From positions 124,001 through 188,000 of the forward strand of contig PAME01000019.1 in assembly GCA_002707155.1 (NCBI GenBank): a stretch of DNA of 64,000 bases. The letters are read 5' to 3'. The notes below the pieces were generated by a model, which did no database searches, was not told where the DNA came from, and saw only the letters and a list, made by a program, of their open reading frames with translations. Shown piece by piece: positions 15,915 through 26,653 of this stretch. The DNA is from Crocinitomicaceae bacterium. Its GTDB lineage: Bacteria; Bacteroidota; Bacteroidia; Flavobacteriales_G; Salibacteraceae. The position numbers and the translations under genes are program-made. The stretch's first letter is position 1. The number at the start of each line of letters is the position of its first letter.

Positions 15915-17049
15915 GTTGTTCTTGCTTGGGTTTTGCTTTATTCCATAATGCAGCGTCCCAATCTTTCCAAATTGGTTCATAGCCAGCATTCAGGATCATA
16001 TCGGCAATTTCTTTAGGGCTTCGTGTATCGTCAATTTCAAATTGCTCTAGAGATTCAGGCTCTACTGCATAGCCACCTGGGTTTGTTTTGGAACCAGCAC
16101 TGGTGCTTGTAATTCCTAATTTAATAACGTTGTTTCTGAATTTTGCTGATTCTCGAGTGGAGAGACTTAGTTCAACTTCTTCATTTAATAATCGGTAGGC
16201 ACAAATGAGTTGGACCAATTCACGATCTGAAATTTCAACTTTGGGCTGAAGTTCTCCTTCATGCGGACGTAATCTAGGAAAAGAGATAGAATACTTGGTT
16301 TGCCAATACAGGCGCTCTAAGTAATCTAAATGCAAAGCGGTAAAAAAACTGTCAACTCGCCAGTCCTCGAGTCCAATTAAACTGCCAATTCCAATTTTGT
16401 GTACACCTGATTTACCGAGTCGGTCTGGGGTTTCTAATCGATAATCAAAATTTGATTTTTTTCCCTTTGGGTGATGCTTCTTGTATTCAGCTCTGTGGTA
16501 GGTTTCTTGGTAAACTAAAACGGTGTTCAAACCATAAGGAGTCAACGCTTCATAATCTTCTTGGTCCAGCGGTTGAACTTCAATTGCAATGTGTGAAAAA
16601 TGGGGTTGAATAAGCTGTATGGCATTTTTGAAATACTCAACGCCTACTTTGGTGTTGGCTTCTCCCGTTACTAGCAAAATATGGTCAAACCCCAGTTTTT
16701 TTATCGCTTTTACTTCGTCTAAAATCTCCGTATCGGTAAGTGTTCTTCGTGGAATTTTATTGGTGAAGCTGAATCCGCAATAGGTGCAAATATTTTGACA
16801 CTCGTTCGACAAATACATCGGAACGTACATTTGAATCGTTTTCCCAAACCGTTTTTGAGTGCGCTCGTGACTCAACCTTGCCATTTGCTCTAAGCAGGGA
16901 GCCGCAGCTGGAGAGATAAGTGCTTTAAAATCTTCAAGGTTTCGGTTATTCTTTTCCAATGCACGCTCCACATCTGCAGCGGTTTTACTGTAGATAGAAT
17001 CTTTAGTGCTGTCCCAATCGTAGGTATCGAAAAGTGTTTTAAAGCTCAT
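15907..17049 (-). CDS. thiH: 2-iminoacetate synthase
   Basis: A 380-residue radical SAM enzyme that cleaves tyrosine to dehydroglycine (2-iminoacetate) and p-cresol for thiazole ring assembly. The iron-sulfur motif CQNICTYCGF gives C-x3-C-x2-C near residue 82, followed by the ThiH/BATS-type barrel, with KIGIGSLIGLEDWR and SFPRLRPHEG in the expected order. Length matches the E. coli enzyme (377). It lies one base after thiG and overlaps the ThiF-like gene, so it is translated within the operon. ThiH marks an anaerobe-compatible thiazole route; no thiO is present here. Confidence 0.97.
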   Translation of the reverse strand: MSFKTLFDTYDWDSTKDSIYSKTAADVERALEKNNRNLEDFKALISPAAAPCLEQMARLSHERTQKRFGKTIQMYVPMYLSNECQNICTYCGFSFTNKIPRRTLTDTEILDEVKAIKKLGFDHILLVTGEANTKVGVEYFKNAIQLIQPHFSHIAIEVQPLDQEDYEALTPYGLNTVLVYQETYHRAEYKKHHPKGKKSNFDYRLETPDRLGKSGVHKIGIGSLIGLEDWRVDSFFTALHLDYLERLYWQTKYSISFPRLRPHEGELQPKVEISDRELVQLICAYRLLNEEVELSLSTRESAKFRNNVIKLGITSTSAGSKTNPGGYAVEPESLEQFEIDDTRSPKEIADMILNAGYEPIWKDWDAALWNKAKPKQEQHA

Positions 17050-17050
17050 G

Positions 17051-17818
17051 TTATAGTTCGTCTAAGAATGAAGTAAAAGGGCTACTGGCATTGGCTCCCG
17101 ACCTGCTTGCTCCTAATTTTGCTTCATAGGCCATTCTACCAGCTTCAGTTGCCATTTTAAAGGCAATAGCCATTTCGATAGGGTTATCAGAAACTGCAAT
17201 CGCTGTGTTAACTAATACTGCATCAGCACCCATTTCCATAGCTTTTGCTGCATCGGAGGGTGCTCCGATTCCCGCGTCAACAATAACAGGAACAGTACTC
17301 TGCTCAATTATTATCTCTAAAAAGTCAGATGTTCTTAAGCCTTTATTACTACCAATAGGAGCGCCTAATGGCATTACAGCAGCGCTTCCAACATCTTCTA
17401 ATCGCTTGCAAAGCACTGGGTCAGCATGTATGTAAGGGAGAACAATAAAGCCTAATTTAACAAGTTCCTCAGTAGCTTTTAATGTTTCAATAGGATCGGG
17501 CAATAAATACTTTGGATCTGGATGAATTTCTAGTTTCAGCCAGTTGGTTTCAAGTGCCTCGCGAGCTAATTCAGCGGCGAAGATGGCTTCCTTTGCGTTA
17601 CGCACTCCCGAAGTGTTTGGCAGCAAAGAAATGTGATTGGCCGATAAATAATGCAGCATTTTATCTTGTTCATTGTTTAAGTCAACTCGTTTTAATGCTA
17701 CGGTTACCAATTCGGAACCAGAAGCAATAATTGCTTCCCCCATTAACTCAGAGGATTTGAACTTACCTGTACCGGTAAACAATCGGCTATTAAACTCTTT
17801 ATCAGCTATTCGTAACAT
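17051..17818 (-). CDS. thiG: Thiazole synthase
   Basis: A 255-residue TIM-barrel enzyme that joins deoxyxylulose phosphate, dehydroglycine and ThiS thiocarboxylate into the thiazole phosphate. It has the N-terminal [12 protein letters not shown] block (active lysine of ThiG), the LLPNTSG segment, [12 protein letters not shown] and the phosphate-binding [20 protein letters not shown]. Complete length. The start overlaps the end of thiE by 17 bases and the stop is 1 base from thiH, consistent with tight coupling. Confidence 0.97.
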   Translation of the reverse strand: MLRIADKEFNSRLFTGTGKFKSSELMGEAIIASGSELVTVALKRVDLNNEQDKMLHYLSANHISLLPNTSGVRNAKEAIFAAELAREALETNWLKLEIHPDPKYLLPDPIETLKATEELVKLGFIVLPYIHADPVLCKRLEDVGSAAVMPLGAPIGSNKGLRTSDFLEIIIEQSTVPVIVDAGIGAPSDAAKAMEMGADAVLVNTAIAVSDNPIEMAIAFKMATEAGRMAYEAKLGASRSGANASSPFTSFLDEL

Positions 17819-18458
17819 GCGTGTTTTGCTTATTTGTTTGCAATTCAGATTGAAAACTTTGCCTAGTTGCTTTCCAATTGTTGCTATGAATTAATGCTCC
17901 AGAAACTGCAATTCCAGCAACTCCTGTATTGATTAATGCTTTGACGTCTTCTACTTGAATTCCACCTATGGCAACTAGGGGGATGTTTATGTTTTTCGAC
18001 TTCATTTGATCGGAAATTGACTGGTAACCAGAGATGCCTAATTCTGGACTTAGCTTTTGTTTTGTTGTCGTAAAACGATAAGGACCTAATCCTATATAAT
18101 CAGCTCCAGCTTCGTAAGCAGAATATACATCTTCTATCGTGTTGCAGGTGGCTCCAATTAAAAGCTTTCCTTGAGTTAGTGCCTTTGCAGAAGCTATCGG
18201 CATGTCTTTTTTTCCCAAATGACAAGCGTCTACTTTACATTGTAATGCTATATGTAAATGATCGTTGATACAAAGTAATACGCCAAATTCTGAAGTAATC
18301 GCGCGGGCTTCTTTTGCCAATTCTTTGATTTCTTCTTTACTGTGCGCTTTAATACGAACTTGTATCCATTCAACGCCTGCTTCGCAAGCTTTTCGAACTT
18401 GCTCCAGCTGCACTGCGCTTTCGTCTGAATGGGTTATAAACATTAGGTTCTTGAACAT
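17802..18458 (-). CDS. thiE: Thiamine phosphate synthase
   Basis: A 218-residue enzyme that condenses hydroxymethylpyrimidine diphosphate with thiazole phosphate to thiamin phosphate. The key ThiE motifs are present: [13 protein letters not shown] (pyrophosphate side), [43 protein letters not shown] and [10 protein letters not shown]. The canonical QxR/K and GxGPxxxTxTK signatures support true ThiE activity, in contrast with the second ThiE-fold gene upstream. Six bases after thiD; overlaps thiG. Confidence 0.93.
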   Translation of the reverse strand: MFKNLMFITHSDESAVQLEQVRKACEAGVEWIQVRIKAHSKEEIKELAKEARAITSEFGVLLCINDHLHIALQCKVDACHLGKKDMPIASAKALTQGKLLIGATCNTIEDVYSAYEAGADYIGLGPYRFTTTKQKLSPELGISGYQSISDQMKSKNINIPLVAIGGIQVEDVKALINTGVAGIAVSGALIHSNNWKATRQSFQSELQTNKQNTHVTNS

Positions 18459-18464
18459 CTCTTG

Positions 18465-19214
18465 TTATTGATAGTGATAGGCTAGGAGTGTTTTATTGCT
18501 TTCCAATACCTTTTCAATGTATCGTTTGCTTTTTAATAATACCAAATGCATTGGAAAGTCTAACGCTATATTACTAGCTAATGCCGTTGAGAGTATACAC
18601 CCTGACCCATGTTTTGGGGTGTAGGTTCCTGCTTTTGGATTCAACTTTTTAACCCCACTCTTATCAGCAAAATAATCGACTCCAATTTTGTCTTTATTGT
18701 GGCCGCCGGTTAGATAAATGTTTGTTTTGGTTCTTAATAAATCTAAGGAGTCTTCAAGGTTTACTAAATTTGATAACCAACTCAATTCAATTGAATTAGG
18801 AGTGATTATTGAAATCTTTGGTAGAATATTGTTGTAGTCTGTTTTTGAATCAAAATCAAAGAACGAAGTATTGTCGCTAGCCTTTAAAACGGGATCCCAA
18901 ATGACCGTTGCTTTTGGCCAATACTTCGTTGTTATTTCAATTACATGAGTTAGCATTTCCACATTATGAACTATGCCAATTTTTATGGCTTTAAACTCAA
19001 TATGCTTTAAGGCTTCGCATTGCGCTTGAATAAACTTATGGGATAGCCAATTTACTTCTATTACCTTATCTTCTCGCTGTGCAGTATTTGCTGTTAATAC
19101 TGCCATACCGTAACATCGCAAACGCTCAGCTGTTTTGATATCCGCCAAAACACCCGCCCCACCAGTAGGGTCAAATCCTCCAATCGTTAATACAAAAGGT
19201 CTTGAGGGTTTCAT
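18465..19214 (-). CDS. thiD: Hydroxymethylpyrimidine/phosphomethylpyrimidine kinase
   Basis: A 249-residue ribokinase-fold enzyme that phosphorylates HMP and HMP phosphate to the diphosphate. The N-terminal GGFDPTGGAGVLADIKTAE is the substrate/phosphate loop of ThiD, VIWDPVLKASD is the nucleotide-proximal strand, and KHGSGCILSTALASNIA carries the catalytic GSGC. Slightly shorter than E. coli ThiD (266) but complete. Its start overlaps the stop of the upstream ThiE-like gene by 4 bases (ATGA type). Confidence 0.93.
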   Translation of the reverse strand: MKPSRPFVLTIGGFDPTGGAGVLADIKTAERLRCYGMAVLTANTAQREDKVIEVNWLSHKFIQAQCEALKHIEFKAIKIGIVHNVEMLTHVIEITTKYWPKATVIWDPVLKASDNTSFFDFDSKTDYNNILPKISIITPNSIELSWLSNLVNLEDSLDLLRTKTNIYLTGGHNKDKIGVDYFADKSGVKKLNPKAGTYTPKHGSGCILSTALASNIALDFPMHLVLLKSKRYIEKVLESNKTLLAYHYQ

Positions 19215-19798
19215 AGTGCAGCTGTGAGTTGAGTAGCAGATTGAATTCTTTTAAAATTCTGAAGTGGCTCACCTGTCGAATGCCAAATTCCGCCCAAACA
19301 GGCAGCGCCATCAAACCCAAATTCTCTTGCTTTGGCAATGGTAGAAGCATCGACTCCGCCTAATGCTATTATTTTAGTTTCCCGATCTGGTGGAATTCTA
19401 TCTAAATCTGGATTAGCGGCGTAATTTTCTTTAGAAATACTTTCGAATACAGGGCTCAAAGTACAGGAGTTTATACGTCCATCAATTTGCTTGAACTCCT
19501 CCAAATTATGCACCGATACGGAGTCACAGCTTTGCAATTTACCTTGAATTACAGCAAACTGGAACTGTAGGTGCAATTTGCACCCAAATTCTTGCGCCAA
19601 TTTTCTATTGTAATGCACATAAACTTTGTCTCTGAATTCTGCAGGAATAGAAGAGAGGTAGGTGCGAATTGACTCAACACTTGAATGCGGTTTGCGCACA
19701 TGAAACCGCTCTAAACCTGCAGTGAAAAGGTCCAATACTAATTCAAGCTCGTTTGGGTAATCCTTTTCAGGAGAGAAAACGGCTATTTCAAAAGGCAT
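19211..19798 (-). CDS. ThiE/TenI-fold protein, second paralogue in the thi operon
   Basis: A TIM-barrel protein of the thiamin phosphate synthase/TenI superfamily: FHVRKPHSS near the N-terminus, HLQFQ instead of HLGQxD, SVHNLEEFKQI, TLSPVFESISKENY and IIALGGVDASTIAKAREFGFDGAACLG. The standard YIGxGPxFxTxTK loop is replaced, so synthase activity is doubtful. TenI-type thiazole tautomerase or a degenerate ThiE are the alternatives. The start at 19798 (MPFEIAVFSPEK) fits family N-termini; an ATG at 19819 would overlap thiC by 17 bases. Located between thiC and thiD, so a thiamin role is very likely. Confidence 0.75.
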   Translation of the reverse strand: MPFEIAVFSPEKDYPNELELVLDLFTAGLERFHVRKPHSSVESIRTYLSSIPAEFRDKVYVHYNRKLAQEFGCKLHLQFQFAVIQGKLQSCDSVSVHNLEEFKQIDGRINSCTLSPVFESISKENYAANPDLDRIPPDRETKIIALGGVDASTIAKAREFGFDGAACLGGIWHSTGEPLQNFKRIQSATQLTAAL

Positions 19799-19802
19799 AT
19801 CG

Positions 19803-21665
<1,863 letters not shown>

Positions 21666-21869
21666 TTATCCTCCTTGAGTAGCTTTAATAATCGTGATTT
21701 TGTCCCTTTCAGAAAGGGGAGTGGTCGCCCATTTAGTTTTGGAAACCACCTTGTTGTTTAAGGCAATTGCAATTCCTTTTTGTTCTATCAAATTCAACTT
21801 ATTCAATAGATCAGAAATCGAACTTTCGTTTTGAACTTGAGTAGCAGAATTATTTACAATTACCTCCAT
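21666..21869 (-). CDS. thiS: Sulfur carrier protein ThiS
   Basis: A 67-residue beta-grasp protein (EVIVNNSATQVQNE ... NLIEQKGIAIALNNKVV) ending in the diagnostic Gly-Gly (IIKATQGG). The C-terminal glycine is adenylated by ThiF and converted to a thiocarboxylate that feeds ThiG. First gene of the thi operon, about 50 bases after the TPP riboswitch. Confidence 0.97.
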   Translation of the reverse strand: MEVIVNNSATQVQNESSISDLLNKLNLIEQKGIAIALNNKVVSKTKWATTPLSERDKITIIKATQGG

Positions 21870-21919
21870 TTAATCTTAAGTTTTTTCGGAGGAGAAGCCG
21901 CGAATGCAGCAACATGAAT

Positions 21920-21997
21920 GACTTTTCCCTCCGCCGGTACTAACCGAATCAAGTGTTAAGAGTATTTCTCAGTCGATAAATCGACACCCCTAAAGTC
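21920..21997 (-). promoter_or_regulatory. TPP riboswitch (THI element) of the thi operon
   Basis: Read on the minus strand the segment starts with GACTTT, then GGGGTG, continues through CTGAGA, AACACTTGAT, CGGTTAGTACCGGCG and ends AGGGAA then AAGTC. These are the conserved THI-box blocks in the correct order: GGGGTG...CTGAGA for the pyrimidine sensor arm, and the GGATAAT-like/CCGGCG...GGGA for the pyrophosphate arm. The closing stem P1 is GACTTT (complement of 21992-21997) with AAAGTC (complement of 21920-21925). No clear terminator lies before thiS; a CTCCTCC tract near 21893-21899 could take part in hiding translation signals. It should lower thi expression when thiamin pyrophosphate is abundant. 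Confidence 0.93.
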
Positions 21998-22092
21998 TTT
22001 GCTCAAATGTAAATAAAGGATTTGGGTTACAGCGCTGAAGGCTTGTTAAATGTTTGTTGGTTAATTTTAGATTGAAATGGGCTTTACTGAGA

Positions 22093-22905
22093 CTAAAGAC
22101 GTTTAGCTGCTATAGCACTTCTAACGGAGCCGTATTTATTGAGCAGCTTATTTGCTTGCTCATAACCAACTCCTAATCCTTCCATAACCATTTTAGTTCC
22201 GCGATCAACCAATTTGTTATTACTGAGTTGCATATCCACCATTCGATTTCCTTTTACTCTTCCAAGCTGAATCATGCAAGCTGTTGAAATCATATTCAAG
22301 ACTAATTTTTGTGCAGTTCCAGATTTCATGCGAGTACTTCCCGTAACGAATTCAGGGCCAACCAATACTTCAATTGGATGGTCGGAAACCTTGCTCAAAG
22401 GTGAGTTTGGGTTACAAGCGATGCAACCCGTAGGAATGTTGTTTTTTTGACAAGTTTCTAAAGCGCCAATCACATAAGGAGTAGTTCCACTTGCTGCTAT
22501 TCCGATAACAAAGTCGTTTGAGTTGATTTTATATTCTTGTAAGTCTTCCCAACCTTGATGAGTATCGTCTTCAGCAAATTCAACAGCCTTTCGAATTGCT
22601 GAATCTCCACCTGCAATAATTCCGATAACTAAATTATGGTCTACGCCAAAAGTAGGTGGACATTCTGATGCGTCAACAATTCCTAGCCGACCGCTTGTTC
22701 CAGCTCCCATGTAAAATAATCGTCCACCTTTTTTAAGTTGCCCCGTTGCTTTTACAATTAGGCGTTCAATGTTATCAAGTTCTTTTGAAATTGCTGTTGG
22801 AACGCTTTGGTCTTCTTGATTGATTCCTTCAATGATCTGTTTAATCGAAAGTTGTTCTAGATTGTCATGGTTCGAAGTTGATTCAGTAATTCTGTCGTTT
22901 GCCAT
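22093..22905 (-). CDS. murQ: N-acetylmuramic acid 6-phosphate etherase
   Basis: A 270-residue SIS-domain lyase that cleaves the lactyl ether of MurNAc-6-phosphate to give GlcNAc-6-phosphate and D-lactate in peptidoglycan recycling. The signatures are FYMGAGTSGRLGIVDASECPPTFG, VIGIAASGTTPYVIGAL and GPEFVTGSTRMKSGTAQKLVLNM. Only slightly shorter than E. coli MurQ (298). Divergent from the subtilase gene. No murK/anmK or PTS gene is adjacent, so the source of the substrate is not shown here. Confidence 0.96.
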   Translation of the reverse strand: MANDRITESTSNHDNLEQLSIKQIIEGINQEDQSVPTAISKELDNIERLIVKATGQLKKGGRLFYMGAGTSGRLGIVDASECPPTFGVDHNLVIGIIAGGDSAIRKAVEFAEDDTHQGWEDLQEYKINSNDFVIGIAASGTTPYVIGALETCQKNNIPTGCIACNPNSPLSKVSDHPIEVLVGPEFVTGSTRMKSGTAQKLVLNMISTACMIQLGRVKGNRMVDMQLSNNKLVDRGTKMVMEGLGVGYEQANKLLNKYGSVRSAIAAKRL

Positions 22906-22988
22906 AAGTGTTCAATTTCTGTCAAAATCAAAGTTAGAATACCCTTACTTTTAGCATCCGATAAATAAAAATCTTTATACAATACATT

Positions 22989-25562
22989 ATGTTAAGAGTG
23001 TCTTGCTTCTTTTTTGGATTAATCCTCACAATAAATACCTTGGCTCAAGAGACAATGAGTACTAAACTCAATAATTGGGCAAGAAGCGCTGAAAGAAATT
23101 CAACGGAACAGATATGGTTGCAATTTGATGCTCAACTGGATTACGAAACTTTGGATAAGGACTTTAGATCAAAAAACTATTCTTTGGAGCAGAGGGCTCA
23201 AGCTGTTTTATCGGCATCAAAAGCTTTACATCTATCATCTATGGTCCAAATGGAAAAATGGATTAAAAAGCATCAAATAAACGAAGACTTTTGGTTAGGA
23301 AATTCGGCCATTGTGCAGCTTTCCAAAAACGAAGTGTTTGAGTTAAGTGCAAATCCCCAGGTTAAATGGATGGAACTGACTTCCGAAAATCAGATTGTTG
23401 TGGAAGAGGTAGAAATGGAAAACTCTAGCTCTGATAAAGAGGCAATAAATGGAGCAGAATTAGGATTGCTTGCGATAAATGCCCATAAAATGTGGTCGAG
23501 AGGCTACACTGGTAAAGGTAGAAAGGCACTTATTATTGATACCGGTATTTGGCCCAATCACCCTTCTATTGCTGATGCATGGGAAGGTAATAGGAAGCCT
23601 ACGCAGGAGAGTTGGTATGGCTTTGATAGTCCAATACCAAAAGATAAAGGGAACAGTCATGGAACGCATGTTACCGGAACTGTTTTAGGTCTAGATCCTA
23701 AAAACAAAGACACCGTTGGAGTAGCGTTTGATGCTACTTTTATGGCAGCCGATCCAGTAGCAACGAGGACAAGTGAGCGAAAGGGGCTTTTCTACACTGT
23801 AAGGGCTTTTGAATGGGTGTTAGATCCTAATAATGGTATTCCATCTTCATACAAATTACCCGATGTAATCAATAATTCTTGGGGACGTTCCACCGAAGAC
23901 ACACCAGACATTTGCACCAATCCATTTGGAGATGCAGTTGCTGCTTGTCAATTGGCTGGAATAGCTGTGGTTTGGAGTGCGGGCAATAATGGGCCAGGAG
24001 TAAATACGATTGGTGCTCCAGCCACCATTACCCGAAATCCTTATTTAGTATTTACTGTTGGAGCTATCAATGGTAATAACTCAAGTTATCCAATTGCAGG
24101 GTTTAGTAGCCGAGGACCAAGCTATTGTGCAAAAGCTGGAATTGACAGTATAAAACCTGAAGTTGTTGCACCTGGAGTAGCTGTTCGTTCTGCAGTTGGT
24201 CAAGACGCTTATGCCAGCTATCAAGGAACTTCTATGGCAGGGCCGCATGTGGCTGGTGCTGTTTTGCTTTTGAAAGAAGCATTCCCCAGTTTACCTGGGC
24301 AAGATATTTTAGAAGCGCTTTATTTAACCGCAACTGATTTAGGCCCAATGGGTGAAGATATTGCTTATGGCAACGGAATTATTAACGTCGATAGTGCTTT
24401 TTTGTGGTTGTCTTCAAAGCATGTCGCAAGTATGCCTTTAGATTACTCACAAGATGTTAGTATTGAACTAGTTTCTCTTTCCGATAGTGGGATTAGTTGT
24501 GCAAATGAGATAGAGGCAGAGTTTAAAATTATAAATCATAGTGATTCAGTAATTAATAGAGATTCGCTGTTAATAGTTTCTTACACTGAGCTTGGGCATG
24601 AGGGAAATGTGCAAGGACCAAATAGATTAACTCAAGACATAAACCCAGGCGATTCGGTAATTATCAAGGTTAAGTTTTTCAATGCTACTAATCAAACAAC
24701 TCAATTTGCGGTTAAAATTGAAAAAGGTTTACCAGAAAACAACAACCCGTTTAATGATAGGGCATATGCAACATGGAAGAGTGTTGGAATTGATAGAATT
24801 CCATTTACAGATGATTTTGCCAATAAAACCGATAATTGGCTTATTGACAATCCGGACAATGATCAAACCTGGAATGTACGAGTGTATCAAGAAGATAATG
24901 GCTTAAAGCAGGCTTTGCAGCTGGAATACTACAATATCAACCAACGGACAGATCAACAAGATTTTCTATTATCACCAAAGCTATTGCTTGATGGAAATGA
25001 GCAGATTCAACTTTCCTTTGATTACGCATATACCTCAAAAATACGCACCATTTTTAAAGATTCTTTAGCAGTAGAAGTAACCAATAGCTGTAATTCAAAT
25101 TGGAAAAATGTTTTGGGAAAAGGTGGCGATAATCTGGCAACAGTTAAGGATACTACCGCTCTTTATGTTCCTGAAAAGAACGATTGGGAAAGCGTGAGCA
25201 TTGATTTGTCGGCTTACGAGAATGCCGAATATTTACAAATTCGATTTGTTGGTGTAAATGACTTTGGTAATAACCTTTACATCGATAATGTTGCAGTAAC
25301 TGCTTTGCAGCCCGCGAGTTTAGATCCTTTGCAGGACAGGAACGAAATTTCAGTTTTTCCTAATCCGACAAAGAAACTCATTGAATTAGAGGGAGATATA
25401 TCTGTGTTTGAGAATATTCGATTAATTGACCTTACCGGCAGAATCGTACTTGATTTGGATATCAGCCAAGCGATTGATGTTTCTAAACTTAAAAAAGGGG
25501 TTTATGTGTTAGAGCTTCTTGGAACTGATGCTGTGTATAAAACCAAAATTGTAAAAGAATAG
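22989..25562 (+). CDS. Secreted subtilisin-like serine protease (S8) with T9SS type A sorting domain
   Basis: An 857-residue protein: signal peptide (1-19, CFFFGLILTINTLAQ), an inhibitor-like propeptide (about 40-130), and a catalytic S8 domain with Asp in IIDTGIWPNHPS (about 182), His in NSHGTHVTG (about 222), the oxyanion Asn in WSAGNNGPG and Ser in GTSMAGPHVAGA (about 415). Two beta-sandwich domains follow: a CARDB-like one at about 490-590 and a jelly-roll-like domain at about 600-760 (FLLSPKLLLDGNEQIQLSFD). The T9SS signal is at the end (ISVFPNPTKKLIELEGD ... LKKGVYVLELLG). Predicted extracellular protease for protein degradation. Its stop overlaps the GTG of the next gene by 1 base. Confidence 0.93.
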   Translation: MLRVSCFFFGLILTINTLAQETMSTKLNNWARSAERNSTEQIWLQFDAQLDYETLDKDFRSKNYSLEQRAQAVLSASKALHLSSMVQMEKWIKKHQINEDFWLGNSAIVQLSKNEVFELSANPQVKWMELTSENQIVVEEVEMENSSSDKEAINGAELGLLAINAHKMWSRGYTGKGRKALIIDTGIWPNHPSIADAWEGNRKPTQESWYGFDSPIPKDKGNSHGTHVTGTVLGLDPKNKDTVGVAFDATFMAADPVATRTSERKGLFYTVRAFEWVLDPNNGIPSSYKLPDVINNSWGRSTEDTPDICTNPFGDAVAACQLAGIAVVWSAGNNGPGVNTIGAPATITRNPYLVFTVGAINGNNSSYPIAGFSSRGPSYCAKAGIDSIKPEVVAPGVAVRSAVGQDAYASYQGTSMAGPHVAGAVLLLKEAFPSLPGQDILEALYLTATDLGPMGEDIAYGNGIINVDSAFLWLSSKHVASMPLDYSQDVSIELVSLSDSGISCANEIEAEFKIINHSDSVINRDSLLIVSYTELGHEGNVQGPNRLTQDINPGDSVIIKVKFFNATNQTTQFAVKIEKGLPENNNPFNDRAYATWKSVGIDRIPFTDDFANKTDNWLIDNPDNDQTWNVRVYQEDNGLKQALQLEYYNINQRTDQQDFLLSPKLLLDGNEQIQLSFDYAYTSKIRTIFKDSLAVEVTNSCNSNWKNVLGKGGDNLATVKDTTALYVPEKNDWESVSIDLSAYENAEYLQIRFVGVNDFGNNLYIDNVAVTALQPASLDPLQDRNEISVFPNPTKKLIELEGDISVFENIRLIDLTGRIVLDLDISQAIDVSKLKKGVYVLELLGTDAVYKTKIVKE

Positions 25563-26653
25563 TGGAACCGCTTAAAAACCTAGTCAATAAGGAGCTTATT
25601 GAAGCTAATGCTGCGGAGTTGGAAAAGCAGTTAAGTCAGTTTAATGCTAAGAAATTTAAAACTCATGTGCTTAACACAGAATGGGAGCAACGCGAGTTAA
25701 TGGATAGAATCCATTGTGTTGCTGAAGCAATCCAACTAAGTGCTGAAGGTTCTTTCAATGAAGTGGTAACGGGTTTAGAAAAAGCAGCACCGAATCTTCC
25801 GTCAGGATTCGAACAAATCATTTTTCCGGCATACATTAAGTTATTCGGTTTAGAGCATTTCGAGCGCTCCCTTATGGCTTTGGAGTGTTTGACTCAATAT
25901 TCTACCGGTGAGTTTGCAATTCGACCATTTTTAAAGGCTTATCCTGAAAAAACAATGGCACAAATGCTAGAATGGAGCAAGCACAAAAATGAATACGTGC
26001 GCCGTTTTTCTAGTGAAGGTTGCAGGCCAAGGTTGCCATGGGGTGGCAATCTACCAGATTTCATTAAGGACCCTGAGCTTATTTTTCCCATTCTTAAAAA
26101 TCTCAGAAATGATGAAAGTCTATATGTGAGAAAGAGTGTTGCAAATAATCTAAATGATATTTCAAAAGACCACCCAGAAACCGTTTTGAGAATAGCTGAA
26201 TGTTGGTTAAACGAAAACAAACAAAACAGCACTTGGATTGTAAAACATGGTCTAAGAAGTTTATTAAAACAAGCGCATCCAAAAGCATTGGAGTTGTTTG
26301 GTTATGGAAATCCAAAGGCGATTGAAATAATAGGACTTGAATTGTCAACTCATAAACCTGCTATGGGTGATACTTTTCAGTTTCAGTTTGAATTGAATAA
26401 TCCTATTGGAAAGCATCAGAAACTGAGGCTAGAGTACCTTATAGATTTTAAAAAGAAAAATGGATCTTCTAAAAAAGTGTTTCAGCTATCCGAATTTGTT
26501 TTGGGAGGGAATTCTTCAAAATCGTTTGTAAAGAAGCATTCGTTTCAGGAGCTAACAACACGAAAACATTATCCTGGTATACATATGCTCTCAATTAGGT
26601 TGAATGGATTGGTAATAAATACGGTAGAATTTAATTTAATTAAAGGGGACTAG
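25562..26653 (+). CDS. DNA alkylation repair protein (AlkC/AlkD-like HEAT-repeat glycosylase)
   Basis: A 363-residue protein starting at a GTG that overlaps the subtilase stop by 1 base. The HEAT-like repeats include EYVRRFSSEGCRPRLPWGGN, LKNLRNDESLYVRKSVANNL, NDISKDHPETVLRIAECW and TWIVKHGLRSLLKQAHPKAL, the conserved blocks of the AlkC/AlkD-type family (PF08713). These remove N3- or N7-alkylated purines without base flipping. A C-terminal beta-domain (about 270-363, FQFQFELNNP) is also present in longer AlkC proteins. Coupling to a secreted protease is probably fortuitous. Confidence 0.88.
   Translation: MEPLKNLVNKELIEANAAELEKQLSQFNAKKFKTHVLNTEWEQRELMDRIHCVAEAIQLSAEGSFNEVVTGLEKAAPNLPSGFEQIIFPAYIKLFGLEHFERSLMALECLTQYSTGEFAIRPFLKAYPEKTMAQMLEWSKHKNEYVRRFSSEGCRPRLPWGGNLPDFIKDPELIFPILKNLRNDESLYVRKSVANNLNDISKDHPETVLRIAECWLNENKQNSTWIVKHGLRSLLKQAHPKALELFGYGNPKAIEIIGLELSTHKPAMGDTFQFQFELNNPIGKHQKLRLEYLIDFKKKNGSSKKVFQLSEFVLGGNSSKSFVKKHSFQELTTRKHYPGIHMLSIRLNGLVINTVEFNLIKGD

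Noticed and set aside
15915-15989. A longer ThiF-like protein starting within thiH
   Set aside because: The extra 25 residues are a shadow of the thiH frame; the conserved N-terminus starts at 15914.
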